Under the pieces are notes generated by a model. The model did not search any database. It saw only the letters and a program-made list of their open reading frames with translations, and was not told the origin of the DNA. From DASWIG01 sp965371445 (GTDB taxonomy: Bacteria; Acidobacteriota; Thermoanaerobaculia; Multivoradales; J023), in assembly GCA_965371445.1 (NCBI GenBank), contig CBDUYN010000004.1, forward strand, positions 68,713 to 132,712: DNA of 64,000 nucleotides, given 5' to 3'. Made by a program: the position numbers and the translations under genes. Positions 32,354 to 42,662 of the stretch are shown one piece after another (position 1 is the stretch's first letter; each line of letters begins with the position of its first letter).

Positions 32354-33940
32354 CTACCCGTCCTCTTCCTGCTGTTTCTCCTTCTCCGCCCGTTTACGCG
32401 CTTCGGCCGCCTGCTGGCGGGCCGCCGCGGCCTGTTCGCGAGCGACCTCTGCTTGCTCGCGGGCCGCCGCGGCCTGCTCGCGGGCCTTCTCCATCTGCTC
32501 GCGGGCCTTCTCCATCTGCTCGCGGGCCGCGGCAGCTTGTTGACCTATCTGCTCGCGGGCCTTCTCCATCTGCTCGTGGGCTTTCTCCATCTGCTCGCGG
32601 ACCGCGGCAGCCTGTTCACCCATCTGCTTGCGGGCCTTCTCCATCTGCTCGCGGGCCTTCTCCATCTGCTCGCGGACCGCGGCAGCCTGTTCACCCATCT
32701 GCTTGCGGGCCTTCTCCATCTGCTCGCGGGCCTTCTCCATCTGCTCGCGGGCCGCGGCAGCCTGTTCACCCATCTGCTCGCGGGCCTTCTCCATCTGCTC
32801 GACCCTTTCTGCCTCCTCCTGCTCGCGAGTCTCCTCTTCCTGCTCACTTTCCTCGCCCGGCGGATCCTGCCCGGCCGGAGCGGCGCTGAAGCTCGGCGTG
32901 AGGAAACCAGCCGCCACGACGAAGGCGGCCAGCACCAGGGTGAAAGCACGACGCGACGCCCGACCGCGAAGGCCCGAGGCCCTTTTCGGCGCACCGTCGA
33001 GGAGCCGTCGGACCCGGCCCTCCAGCTCCGAACCGCCTTCGGTCATGCTGGCGAGCGGAAAGAGCCGGGCCTCGAGGGTCCAGTCGGCGACCGCGGCGAG
33101 ACATCGCGCCAGCGAGACGCCCCCGCCGGTCCGCTCGACCGTCCAGTCGTCGCAGAGGTACTCCGAGAGCCGTCGCAGACGCCGCGCGGCCAACCGCTGG
33201 AGCGGTTGAAAGAAGAAGATCCCTTCGACCAGCCGCGCCAGGAGTCGCCAGGCCGGATCGTTGCGCACCAGGTGGGCGAGCTCATGCCCGAGGACGCCCT
33301 CGAGCTCCGCCGCCGAGAGCTCACGCAAAGCGCGCTCGGGCAGGCAGATCTCCGGACGCCGGAAGCCGAGGGCTGCCGGTATTCTCAGGTGCTCGCTCAC
33401 GGTGAGCCGCACCGGCCAGCCGTAGGACGCCGAACGCCGCAGCCGGTCGAGGACGGCCACAAGAGGACCCTCCGTCACCGGACACCGGTCGGCGAGCTGA
33501 CGCCGCAGCCGGGCGCCGGAGACCGCGAGCGAGACGACGAAAAGCGTCGCCATCCCGGCCCAGACCAACGCGATCCAGCCGAGCCCGGAATCGCCCAGGA
33601 GCGGCGCCGGGGCCATCGAAGGCGCCGTGAAGGCGACGACCTCGGACGACGCCGGGACCGTCATCGACGCAGCAGCCGTCGACGGAGCGGCCATCGACGG
33701 GGCGGCTGCCGCCGCCTGCGGCAGCGCCCAACGCCAAGCGCTTTCCTGCCCGAAGACAAAGGCCAACGTCGCGCTCACCGGAGCGCCCACCATTGCCCCC
33801 TTCCAGAGCCCGTCCTCCAGTGCCGGCCGCCCCTTGGTGAAGAGTCGCGACACCAGCCAGGCGGTGATCAGAAGCAGAGTGCTGTGCAAGGTGTAGGTCA
33901 GAAGCCAGCTCACCACGTTGTCGAGCCATAGGGTGTTCAT
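32354..33940 (-). CDS. M56-family (BlaR1-like) membrane metallopeptidase with long coiled-coil tail
   Basis: 528 residues. TM helices near 13-32, 38-62 and 120-145, then the M56 catalytic domain with the zinc motif GHELAHLVRND and downstream LCDDW, then a last TM helix (AFTLVLAAFVVAAGF). The periplasmic part is not a beta-lactam sensor: it is about 150 residues of heptads, REQMEKA units grouped in 25-residue (75-bp) repeats with AAAV breaks. Overlaps blaI by 4 nt. Probably cleaves or inactivates the BlaI-type repressor on an envelope signal. Confidence 0.88.
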   Translation of the reverse strand: MNTLWLDNVVSWLLTYTLHSTLLLITAWLVSRLFTKGRPALEDGLWKGAMVGAPVSATLAFVFGQESAWRWALPQAAAAAPSMAAPSTAAASMTVPASSEVVAFTAPSMAPAPLLGDSGLGWIALVWAGMATLFVVSLAVSGARLRRQLADRCPVTEGPLVAVLDRLRRSASYGWPVRLTVSEHLRIPAALGFRRPEICLPERALRELSAAELEGVLGHELAHLVRNDPAWRLLARLVEGIFFFQPLQRLAARRLRRLSEYLCDDWTVERTGGGVSLARCLAAVADWTLEARLFPLASMTEGGSELEGRVRRLLDGAPKRASGLRGRASRRAFTLVLAAFVVAAGFLTPSFSAAPAGQDPPGEESEQEEETREQEEAERVEQMEKAREQMGEQAAAAREQMEKAREQMEKARKQMGEQAAAVREQMEKAREQMEKARKQMGEQAAAVREQMEKAHEQMEKAREQIGQQAAAAREQMEKAREQMEKAREQAAAAREQAEVAREQAAAARQQAAEARKRAEKEKQQEEDG

Positions 33941-34323
33941 TTTCCGCCGTCCTCCGAGTTGTGTCGTTCGATGAGATTTTTGATCTCCGCGACTTGCCGG
34001 GCCTCGAGGTCGCCGTCTTCCAGGAGATGGCTCACCAGAGCCGTCACGTTGCCCTGGAAGAGCTTCTCCGTCATCTCCGAGACCATGGAGCGTCGCACTT
34101 CGTCCTCGGTCACGGCGGGGCTGTAGAGGTACTTACGTCCCTCGCCGCGATGGGTTACGACGCCCTTCTTCTCCATCTTGACGAGCATCGTGGCGATCGT
34201 GGTCGGCGCCAGGCCGCGCTCCTCGCGGAGGTCGCCGTGGACCGCCGTCACCGCGGCCTCGCCGCGCTGCCACAGGACCCGCATGATCGCTAGTTGCAAG
34301 TCCCCGAGACTGACTTTCTTCAA
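33937..34323 (-). CDS. BlaI/MecI/CopY-family transcriptional repressor
   Basis: 128 residues, winged-helix N-terminus (LGDLQLAIMRVLWQRGEAAV, then TTIATMLVKMEKKGVV and the wing RKYLYSPAV) and C-terminal dimerisation helices (LVSHLLEDGD). The start is a TTG at 34323 with AGGAGG upstream. Forms a two-gene unit with the BlaR1-like protease. A palindrome at 34385-34400 matches the known BlaI/MecI operator type and probably serves autoregulation. Confidence 0.92.
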   Translation of the reverse strand: MKKVSLGDLQLAIMRVLWQRGEAAVTAVHGDLREERGLAPTTIATMLVKMEKKGVVTHRGEGRKYLYSPAVTEDEVRRSMVSEMTEKLFQGNVTALVSHLLEDGDLEARQVAEIKNLIERHNSEDGGK

Positions 34324-34384
34324 CGTCTTCCACCTCCTTGGGCCGAGCCTCCGGAACCGTTCCGGCGTTCGACTACCTGAATAG

Positions 34385-34400
34385 TACTACCTCGGTAGTC
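34385..34400. promoter_or_regulatory. BlaI/MecI-type operator
   Basis: TACTACCTCGGTAGTC, close to the TACTACNNNNGTAGTA operator bound by BlaI/MecI, 61 nt upstream of the blaI start and inside an AT-richer patch fit for a promoter. Confidence 0.7.
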
Positions 34401-34504
34401 GTTAGTCAAGCCCGGCGTTGGCATCCGGCGTCCGGGAGCGCGCCACGGAGCGGCTTGGGGACAACCGCGTGCCGCGCTGAGCGAAAGAAGTCCCGCAGGA
34501 GGAA

Positions 34505-35425
34505 ATGCCGACCTACGCCGAGCTCGAGATCGCCCTCCACGAGGGCCACGGGGCTCGCCGTGTGGTAGCTTCCCTCGCCATGCGTGAGGTGGCCCCGACC
34601 CTGCCCGCGGCGCTCCGGGAGCTGGCCCGTCAATGCCCCCACGAGCCCTGGCTCTTTCACCGTCCGTCCTGGATCTGGCGTTGGCGCTCCTACGTCCAGG
34701 TGGCCGATCAGGCCGCCCGAGGTGCCGACATGCTTCGCCAGGCGGGCGTGGACGGTGCCGGGCGCCGCGTCGGCTGTCCGCCGCTCGTCGAGCCCGACGC
34801 CGTCGCCGCGGCTCTTGCCGTCCAGTCGACCGGCGCCGCCGCGGTGCCGTCGGTGGGGGCTGCCGAGGACGACTGGGACGCCTGGGCCGAAGTCTCCCCT
34901 CGTACGGACGGCGTCGAGCTCCCGTCCTCGCGCCGGCGGATCGACCGCTGGGCGCCCCAGGACGTCGACGACCGCTCCGAACCGGCCGGCGCGGCCTTTG
35001 CCGGCCACGGCGCCGTCACGCACGGTGAGCTGTGGCAAGCCGGCGAACGTTGGCGTCTGCGGTTGCCGTCGGTCACCGCGCGGCCGATCGTCTTGACGAG
35101 CCCCCGCCTTCAGCCGACGCTACGCCACGAGCTGATGGCCCTCACCCTGGCGAGCCGCGCCGCCTGGGCCCTGGAGCACGATCCGGAGGCATTTCTGGCG
35201 GCGGCCCTCTGGTGCCGGCCCACCGTGGCGGCGGTGACACCTGCGGAGGCGGGCGAGCTCGCCGCGGCGCTCGCCGAACGCCGGCACCGGCGCTGGAATC
35301 GCCTCCGGCTCCTCGTCGTCGACGGGCAAACTGGGGCCACCGGGGAGGCGACGTGGCGCGAGCTCGGCGTCGACATCCTCTCTTTTCCGGCGGACGTTGT
35401 CTCCTCCGAGCCCGACAAGCGGTAG
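34505..35425 (+). CDS. Acyl-CoA synthetase-like protein lacking the AMP-binding motifs
   Basis: 306 residues. The N-terminal third has the layout of the ANL N-domain (TLPAALRELARQCPHEPWLF, QVADQAARGADMLRQAGVDG), but no SSGTTGxPK loop and no C-terminal hinge domain follow. So it cannot be a normal ligase, and may be a divergent accessory protein or a decaying gene. Directly precedes a thiolase and a CoA-transferase on the same strand. The start is uncertain: ATG 34505 has AGGAGG but only 2 nt spacing; ATG 34580 is an alternative. Confidence 0.5.
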   Translation: MPTYAELEIALHEGHGARRVVASLAMREVAPTLPAALRELARQCPHEPWLFHRPSWIWRWRSYVQVADQAARGADMLRQAGVDGAGRRVGCPPLVEPDAVAAALAVQSTGAAAVPSVGAAEDDWDAWAEVSPRTDGVELPSSRRRIDRWAPQDVDDRSEPAGAAFAGHGAVTHGELWQAGERWRLRLPSVTARPIVLTSPRLQPTLRHELMALTLASRAAWALEHDPEAFLAAALWCRPTVAAVTPAEAGELAAALAERRHRRWNRLRLLVVDGQTGATGEATWRELGVDILSFPADVVSSEPDKR

Positions 35426-35491
35426 AATAGCGGAGAGCACACCGCGACCTACCCTCGCGACGATAGATAGACCCCAAAGGAGGTACCCAGG

Positions 35492-36937
<1,446 letters not shown>

Positions 36938-36941
36938 GGCG

Positions 36942-38171
36942 ATGGCGACCGAGGCGCCGCCGGCAGAGGGGATGCTCGCCGGTGTCCTGGTCGTCGACCT
37001 GAGCCGCTACCTGCCGGGCCCTCTGGTCAGCCGGATCCTCGGCGACCTGGGGGCCCGGGTGATCAAGGTCGAGGAGCCGCAGCTCGGCGACCCGTCGCGC
37101 CACGCGCCCCAGGGCACGAAGGACGGCCAGAGCGCGCTGGCCACGATCCTCCTCTCGGGCCACGAGTCGATCGCCCTCGATCTGAAGAAGGAGGCGGCGC
37201 TACGTTGCCTGGAGGAGCTCCTACGCTCCGCCGACGTCCTCCTGGAGAGCTTCCGTCCGGGGAGGCTGGAGCGCCTGGGCCTCGCCCCGGAGGAGCTGCG
37301 GCGACGCTATCCGCGGCTCGTCATCTGTTCGGTGACCGGTTGGGGCCAGAGCGGGCCCCATGCCCACCGCGCCGGACACGACCTCGGCTATCAAGCCGTC
37401 GCCGGGACGCTCGCCGCGAGCCCCGTGACGCCCGCCGTCCCGGTCGCCGACGTCGTCGGCGCGTGGAGCGCGGCGACGGCGACGCTCGCGGCGCTTTACC
37501 GGCGCCAATCGAGCGGCCGGGGCGCCTGGGTCGACCAGTCGCTCCTCGACGCCGCCGGCCACGCCGCCATGACCACCTGGTCGGCCGAGGCCGACCGTGC
37601 CCACAGGGTGGGGGAGCCGCTGATGCTGACCGGGGGCTTGCCTTGTTACGACCTCTACAGGACAGCCGACGACGGCTACCTCGCCCTTTGCGCCCTGGAG
37701 CCGCGCTTCTGGCAACGCTTCTGCAAGGTGGTGGGCAAGAAAGACCTGAGGCTGCGCCAGTACTCGACCGACCCTGCGGTCCGCCGCGAGGTCGCCGCTT
37801 TGATCGCTGGCCGGACGCGCTCGGAGTGGACCGAGCTCATGAACGAGCACGACATCCCGGCGGAGGTCGTGCTCTCGCCTTCGGAAGCGCTGGCCCATCC
37901 CCAAGTGTGCGAGCGGGGGATGCTCACCCCGGGTGCCGACGAGCTTCCACGGATCGGATTTCCGGCACTCGTCGACGGCGTGCGCCCGCGTGCGGGCGAC
38001 GCCTTCCCGGAGCTGGGCGAGCATACCGAGAGGATCGTCGAGGAGCTCGACCTGGCCCGTGACGTGGCGCGGCGCAAGCGGCGGGGTGCCGGGATCGGGC
38101 GGCGCTTCAGCGTCAAGGGGTGGCTCCTGGGCTTCGCCGGACGGATCATGGTGCGCAAGCGCTCCACGTGA
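36942..38171 (+). CDS. CaiB/BaiF-type (class III) CoA-transferase
   Basis: 409 residues. N-terminal VLVVDLSRYLPGPLVSRILG and ARVIKVEEPQLGDPSR, then SFRPGRLERLGL, CSVTGWGQSGPHAHRAGHDL and a QAVAGTLA turn, all standard class III transferase boxes; the C-terminal half has GYLALCALEPRFW. Moves CoA between acyl-CoA and a carboxylic acid. Starts 4 nt after the thiolase stop, so they form an operon. Substrate unknown. A basic C-terminal extension of about 25 residues is unusual. Confidence 0.9.
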   Translation: MATEAPPAEGMLAGVLVVDLSRYLPGPLVSRILGDLGARVIKVEEPQLGDPSRHAPQGTKDGQSALATILLSGHESIALDLKKEAALRCLEELLRSADVLLESFRPGRLERLGLAPEELRRRYPRLVICSVTGWGQSGPHAHRAGHDLGYQAVAGTLAASPVTPAVPVADVVGAWSAATATLAALYRRQSSGRGAWVDQSLLDAAGHAAMTTWSAEADRAHRVGEPLMLTGGLPCYDLYRTADDGYLALCALEPRFWQRFCKVVGKKDLRLRQYSTDPAVRREVAALIAGRTRSEWTELMNEHDIPAEVVLSPSEALAHPQVCERGMLTPGADELPRIGFPALVDGVRPRAGDAFPELGEHTERIVEELDLARDVARRKRRGAGIGRRFSVKGWLLGFAGRIMVRKRST

Positions 38172-38212
38172 CGCGGCGCACCTGGCACGCAACCTGCTTG
38201 TAGAATGTCTCC

Positions 38213-39946
38213 ATGAGCCGAAACGCCCGTCCCCTAGTGAGCCTCCTGACGGTCTCCGTCCTCTTGTTCGGCCTCGCCGTCCCGGCCACGGGACAGCAGA
38301 TTTCGAACCCGAAGCTCTACGAGAAGAGCCTGACGGCCGCCCGCGGTGCCCTCGAGTACTACGGCGAGCTCGACGACCCCGAAGCCCGGCGCCGGGTCAA
38401 CGACATCGGCTACCGCCTGGCGGTGGTGTCACGTTTCGAGGACTTCCCGTTCAGCTTTTTCGTCGTCGACATGCCGGTACCCAACGCTTTTGCCCTGCCC
38501 GGCGGACACGTCTTCGTGACCCGCGGCATGCTCGACCTGGGGCTCTCCGACGACATGCTCGCCTCGCTCCTGGGCCACGAGCTGGCGCACGTGATCTACA
38601 GGCACGGCACGCGGATGCAGAAACGGGCGGCTCTCCTGAACGTCCTGTCGAGCGCGCTTCTGCTCGGCGTCCTGGTCGGCGTCGACGACGACAAAGCCAC
38701 GAACAACCCCTACGAGCCCGGCTACGGCGGGCGCAGCCGCAAGGGCAGCATGGTGCAAGGCACGATGGCGGCGGGGATGGCGATCTCGGAGCTTCTGCTG
38801 CGCGACTACAGCCGTGAGTTCGAGGACGAGGCCGACGACGAAGGCCAGCGCCTCGCCGCCGCCGGCGGGTTCGATCCCGACGGTGCCCGCCAGCTCTGGG
38901 AGCTGATGAGCTCCCGCATCCCGCAGTCGCAGAGCTACGGCTACTGGCGGACCCACCCCTTTTCCGACCAGCGCATGCGGGCCGCCAGGGTGCGGGCCGG
39001 GGAGCTGAAGATTCAAGAGGGCGAGCCGCCGGAGGACTATCGGGCCGCCGTGCAGAAGGCGATCCTCGAATACGGCGAGCGGGAGTGGAAGATGGAAGAA
39101 GAGGTGGTCGAGAAAGTGGAGCAGTTTCTCGAGCTCTCGGCCCTCTACGCCTGGCCCGAGGGTCCGCGCGCCGAGACGATTCGCCTGGACCGTCTCCACC
39201 GGCGCCGCGACGCGGAGCTTCAGCTCGGCGAGATGGAGCGCGACTACGGCGAGCTGGTGCGGGCCTATCTCGCCGAGCTCGACGAGGTCCGCGCCCTCGC
39301 TCCCAGGAGCCCTCTGGTTGCCACCCTCGAAGGCGAGCTCGACGCCCTGCGCGAGGAATCGGTGGCGTTCCTGCCCAAGGCCCGCGCCATCTGGGAGGGA
39401 GAGATCTACCAGACGCCTTTTCTCGAGACGTTCCTCAGCAACTACCCTACGGCGTCCGAGGTTCCCGACGTCGCTCTGGTCCTGGGCAACGCCTACAGCC
39501 GACTCGGTCGTCAGACCGAGGCCGTGGAGCAGTTCCTGAGAGCCGCCGAGGCGGGGCCGGAAAGTGAAGCCGGCGGCCGCGCCGGCGAGGGTCTGCGCAA
39601 CCTCGCGCCCTATCTCGAGAAGCTCGCCGCCCTGGCGCAGCTCGCCGAGTCGGACGATCCGCAGCTCGTCGAGATCGCCCAGAAGCGCCTCGGTGAAATC
39701 GCCCCGACCTATGAGGAGCTGGAGAACGGGGCCGAATATCTGAAGCGACACCCTGAGGGTGCCCAGGCCGAGGCGGTCGCCGAGCGCCTGGAGGTGCTGG
39801 CCCGTAACCTCTACGGCGAGATCGTGCTCTACCAGGGGGTCGGCGACCACGTGAAGGCCCTGGAACGGATTCAGCTGATCCTCACCCACGCGCCGCTGAC
39901 GCGCGCCGCGGAGCTGCTGCGAGAGAAAGCGGTCTTCGACAGCTAG
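38213..39946 (+). CDS. Secreted M48-family metalloprotease with TPR-like region (BepA-like)
   Basis: 577 residues. Signal peptide (LLTVSVLLFGLAVPATG), then the M48 domain with zinc motif LGHELAHVIYRHG and third ligand in EFEDEADDEGQRL, then a long helical C-terminal region with TPR character (VALVLGNAYSRLGRQTEAVEQFLRAAE). The layout matches BepA/LoiP-type periplasmic proteases that watch over outer-membrane protein assembly. A TAGAAT box lies 12 nt before the start. Single gene by spacing. Confidence 0.88.
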   Translation: MSRNARPLVSLLTVSVLLFGLAVPATGQQISNPKLYEKSLTAARGALEYYGELDDPEARRRVNDIGYRLAVVSRFEDFPFSFFVVDMPVPNAFALPGGHVFVTRGMLDLGLSDDMLASLLGHELAHVIYRHGTRMQKRAALLNVLSSALLLGVLVGVDDDKATNNPYEPGYGGRSRKGSMVQGTMAAGMAISELLLRDYSREFEDEADDEGQRLAAAGGFDPDGARQLWELMSSRIPQSQSYGYWRTHPFSDQRMRAARVRAGELKIQEGEPPEDYRAAVQKAILEYGEREWKMEEEVVEKVEQFLELSALYAWPEGPRAETIRLDRLHRRRDAELQLGEMERDYGELVRAYLAELDEVRALAPRSPLVATLEGELDALREESVAFLPKARAIWEGEIYQTPFLETFLSNYPTASEVPDVALVLGNAYSRLGRQTEAVEQFLRAAEAGPESEAGGRAGEGLRNLAPYLEKLAALAQLAESDDPQLVEIAQKRLGEIAPTYEELENGAEYLKRHPEGAQAEAVAERLEVLARNLYGEIVLYQGVGDHVKALERIQLILTHAPLTRAAELLREKAVFDS

Positions 39947-39955
39947 CGGGACACC

Positions 39956-39987
39956 CTTGCAAGGAGCGTCTCCCCCTCCTGTATAGT
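39956..39987 (+). promoter_or_regulatory. Candidate promoter for the coiled-coil membrane protein gene
   Basis: A good -10 box TATAGT (39982-39987), with TTGCAA about 19 nt upstream as a weak -35. It is 90 nt before the start at 40078. Confidence 0.35.
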
Positions 39988-40077
39988 TAGCCCTTACTAT
40001 GGAGTCAGGGATCGAGGCGTTCCGACGGTCCACGCCGGGCCGCACGCCATCCCGCCCAAAGCGATGAGGAGCTCAAG

Positions 40078-40776
40078 ATGAAGAACCCCTGGATCATCAC
40101 CGTCATCGTGGCGGTCGTCGTAGGTGCGGCGGCCGGCGGTGGCACGTACTTTGCCATGAAGACCGACCGCAAGGCCCTCCAGACCGAGCTCGTCGAGTGC
40201 CAGGAGTCCAAGGTCCAGGCCGAGGCCCAGGTGATCTCCTGGGAGCAGCGCTTCGACCGCGAGTCGAATCGCTGGGAGACGATGGAGGCCTCGATCAAGG
40301 ATCAGCTCCCCAGGGCCTTGAACGAGCTTCACGAAGAGCGCGGACGCATCATCGAGATGGTGCCGGAGCAGGTGCAGCAGGAGGTCAGCGCCTACCTCGA
40401 CGAGTACTTCTCGACCGTCATGACCGGTTTCGAGAGGCTGGCGACCGACAACAAGGACATCAAGCTCCAGCTCGACACCACCCACCGTGTCCTGGAGAGC
40501 CTGGGCACCGACACCCGCACCATCCAGAGCACGATCGACGGCGCCCTGGAGGACGAGCGCTCGAAGCGCCAGTTGGAGCGTGAGCAGCGTGAGGAGATCG
40601 CCGCAGCCCTGGGCGAGATCGGCGCCATGGTCGCCGAGTTCGACTCGACCGTTATCAACTGCAAGAACTGCCCCAACCGCCTGCGGCTTAGCCGCAAAGA
40701 GCGCGAGACGATCACGGCCTTTCACACCGAGCTGACGCGGAGCATCTCGGATCTCCAGACCGCGACGGTGCGGTAG
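40078..40776 (+). CDS. Membrane-anchored coiled-coil protein of unknown function
   Basis: 232 residues: one N-terminal TM helix (about 5-26, WIITVIVAVVVGAAAGGGTY), then almost entirely helical charged sequence with predicted coiled coils, and a late Cys pair in NCKNCPNR. Most likely anchored in the inner membrane with the coil in the periplasm. No domain recognised. Its neighbour on the plus side is the M48 protease; spacing and its own promoter suggest a separate transcript. Confidence 0.7.
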   Translation: MKNPWIITVIVAVVVGAAAGGGTYFAMKTDRKALQTELVECQESKVQAEAQVISWEQRFDRESNRWETMEASIKDQLPRALNELHEERGRIIEMVPEQVQQEVSAYLDEYFSTVMTGFERLATDNKDIKLQLDTTHRVLESLGTDTRTIQSTIDGALEDERSKRQLEREQREEIAAALGEIGAMVAEFDSTVINCKNCPNRLRLSRKERETITAFHTELTRSISDLQTATVR

Positions 40777-40789
40777 CCCATGATCCGAA

Positions 40790-41236
40790 TCAGCCGTCGC
40801 CGTCCCCGTCGTCGCGGGGAGCTTCCTCGATCTGGTCGGCAAGGAAGGCGGGGATGGGGATCGCCTCGAGACGCCGGGTGCCGTCTTCGTCGATCAGGGC
40901 ACAGCAGATCGAGCTGATCTCGCCTTCGGCGACGAGCCGCGAGCCGTGCCGGAAGTCGATGGCGTAGGTCATCGACTTACGTCCCTTGCGCTGGACCCGT
41001 ACCCGGACGCCGAGGACATCGCCGAAGCGGGCGGGGCTCGCGTAGCGGCAGGAGGCGGCGAGGCGTGGCCAGCCGACCTCGCGTCCCTCGTGCTGGAAAT
41101 GGACCGGGATGCCGAGCCGCGCGAGGAATTCGTGCTCGGCGCTTTCCATGAAAACGAAGAAGCGGGCGAAGTGGACGATGCCCGCCATGTCGGTGTCGGC
41201 GAATTCGATCCGCCGCTCGGTCCGGTGCTCGTACAT
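40790..41236 (-). CDS. Acyl-CoA thioesterase (4HBT, hotdog fold)
   Basis: 148 residues with the 4-hydroxybenzoyl-CoA thioesterase signature RIEFADTDMAGIVHFARFFV (catalytic Asp in DTDMAG) and the FGDVLGVRVRVQRKGRKSM strand. YbgC/FcbC type. Begins 14 nt after the glycosyltransferase stop on the same strand. ATG 41236 was chosen because the domain begins right after; an earlier in-frame start would overlap the upstream gene. Confidence 0.88.
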   Translation of the reverse strand: MYEHRTERRIEFADTDMAGIVHFARFFVFMESAEHEFLARLGIPVHFQHEGREVGWPRLAASCRYASPARFGDVLGVRVRVQRKGRKSMTYAIDFRHGSRLVAEGEISSICCALIDEDGTRRLEAIPIPAFLADQIEEAPRDDGDGDG

Positions 41237-41249
41237 ACGTCGGAGCTCG

Positions 41250-42593
41250 TCAACCGGCGGCGGCGATGGCGCGCTCGGTCGAGACGTCGCCGACGGTGGC
41301 GTCGCCGCGCAGCACCCGTTCATAGACGTCCGCCGTGGAGCGTGCCATCGAGTCGGCGCTCAGCTCCTCTTCGACGGCCCGGCGTCCCCTCACGCCCAGC
41401 GCACGCCGGCGAGCCGGGTCGGCGATCAGCCGCCGCAGGCCCGCCGCGAGCGCGATCGGCGACTCGGGCTCGACGAGGATACCGCCGCCGCTTGCCGCGA
41501 CCAGCTCCGGGAAGCCGCCGTGCGACGGCAACACCACGGGCACGCCGCTCGCCATCGCTTCGAGGACCGACAGTCCCTTGGGCTCACGGTAGACCGTCGG
41601 TAGCGTGAAGACGTGAAGGCCGGCCAGGAAATCCACCTTCCCCTGCCGGTCGACCTCGCCGGCGTACTCGAAACGGTCGAGCAGCCCCCAGTCCGCGAGG
41701 CGCTGTAGCTGCACCTCGTAAAACGGCCGGTCGAGCTCCCTCAAATATCCCGCGGCGCGCAGCTTCACCCGTCCCGGTCCAAGCTCCTCGACAAGGATGC
41801 GGAAAGCTTCGACGAGCAGATGGAAGCCCTTCTCGGGGCAGATCCGTCCCAGGAAGCCGACGATCGCCGGACCGCTCTCGGTGCGCTCACGCGAATCCAG
41901 GAAGTCGCCGGGCTCGATGCCGAGCGGCACGACGTGGATGCGTTGCGCCGGGAAGCCGCACTCGGAGCTCATGAGCTCGGCGTAGTAGCGGTTCGGCGCG
42001 ATAAAAGCGTCGACGTCGTCGGCGCGGCGGTGGAGCAAAGCGAGGACCTGGGAGCGGTACGGCTCCTCGATCAAGTCGAAGAAGATGTCCTCGCCCTGGA
42101 GCTCGCAGACGACCGGTACGCCAAGCTCGTCCTTGATCCGGTGCGCGAATCCCAGGAAAAGGGAGAGCGACAGGTGGACGACGTCGGGCTTCATGTCGTC
42201 GCGCAGCCAGCTGACGAGTTTTTCCAGCTCCCCTTTCTGCGGACCGTGCTCGCCCTCGAGGATCGCCAGGGTCATCTCGCCCAGGACCTTGGCGTCGGTC
42301 GAGCCCGCGAACCGCGACACCCAGCTCAAGAGCCGCGGCCGGTCGAGCATCCACTCGACGAGCCGCGGGGCGTGACGAAACAAGCCGACGTATTGCTTCA
42401 GGTAGACGTTGACCGCGCCAAAAAAGACCCGATCGATCGCCACCGAGTCCTCGTCGGTGCGAATCGGTGTGTAGGTCGGGACGAGCGCCACGTCGTGGCC
42501 CTGGCGGATCAGCGCCCGGGCCATCGTGTTGTTGTGCATGCAGGAGCCGCAGTACATGCCGGCGGCTCCTGCAGAGATATGTGCGATTCTCAC
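41250..42593 (-). CDS. Glycosyltransferase family 4 (GT-B)
   Basis: 447 residues. N-terminal GT4 domain (MRIAHISAGAAGMYCGSCMH), C-terminal GT1-type domain with FLGRICPEKGFHLLVEAF and the E-x7-E motif in GLSVLEAMASGVPVVLPSHG. Transfers a sugar from a nucleotide donor, retaining. The GSCMHNN start resembles glycosyltransferases with a Cys near the donor cleft. Probably part of the minus-strand unit that runs from 45618 to 40790. Acceptor unknown. Confidence 0.9.
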   Translation of the reverse strand: MRIAHISAGAAGMYCGSCMHNNTMARALIRQGHDVALVPTYTPIRTDEDSVAIDRVFFGAVNVYLKQYVGLFRHAPRLVEWMLDRPRLLSWVSRFAGSTDAKVLGEMTLAILEGEHGPQKGELEKLVSWLRDDMKPDVVHLSLSLFLGFAHRIKDELGVPVVCELQGEDIFFDLIEEPYRSQVLALLHRRADDVDAFIAPNRYYAELMSSECGFPAQRIHVVPLGIEPGDFLDSRERTESGPAIVGFLGRICPEKGFHLLVEAFRILVEELGPGRVKLRAAGYLRELDRPFYEVQLQRLADWGLLDRFEYAGEVDRQGKVDFLAGLHVFTLPTVYREPKGLSVLEAMASGVPVVLPSHGGFPELVAASGGGILVEPESPIALAAGLRRLIADPARRRALGVRGRRAVEEELSADSMARSTADVYERVLRGDATVGDVSTERAIAAAG

Positions 42594-42662
42594 TTCGGAA
42601 CCCTCAGCCCTAATTCTACGCCAGATTGGGTCTCCAGTTTCGAGAGATTGCCAGGGAAAGCC

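Noticed and set aside
32440..32820. Regular 75-bp repeats resembling a CRISPR or satellite array
   Set aside because: No unique spacers; the repeats are in frame and encode heptads of the BlaR1-like protein's coiled coil.
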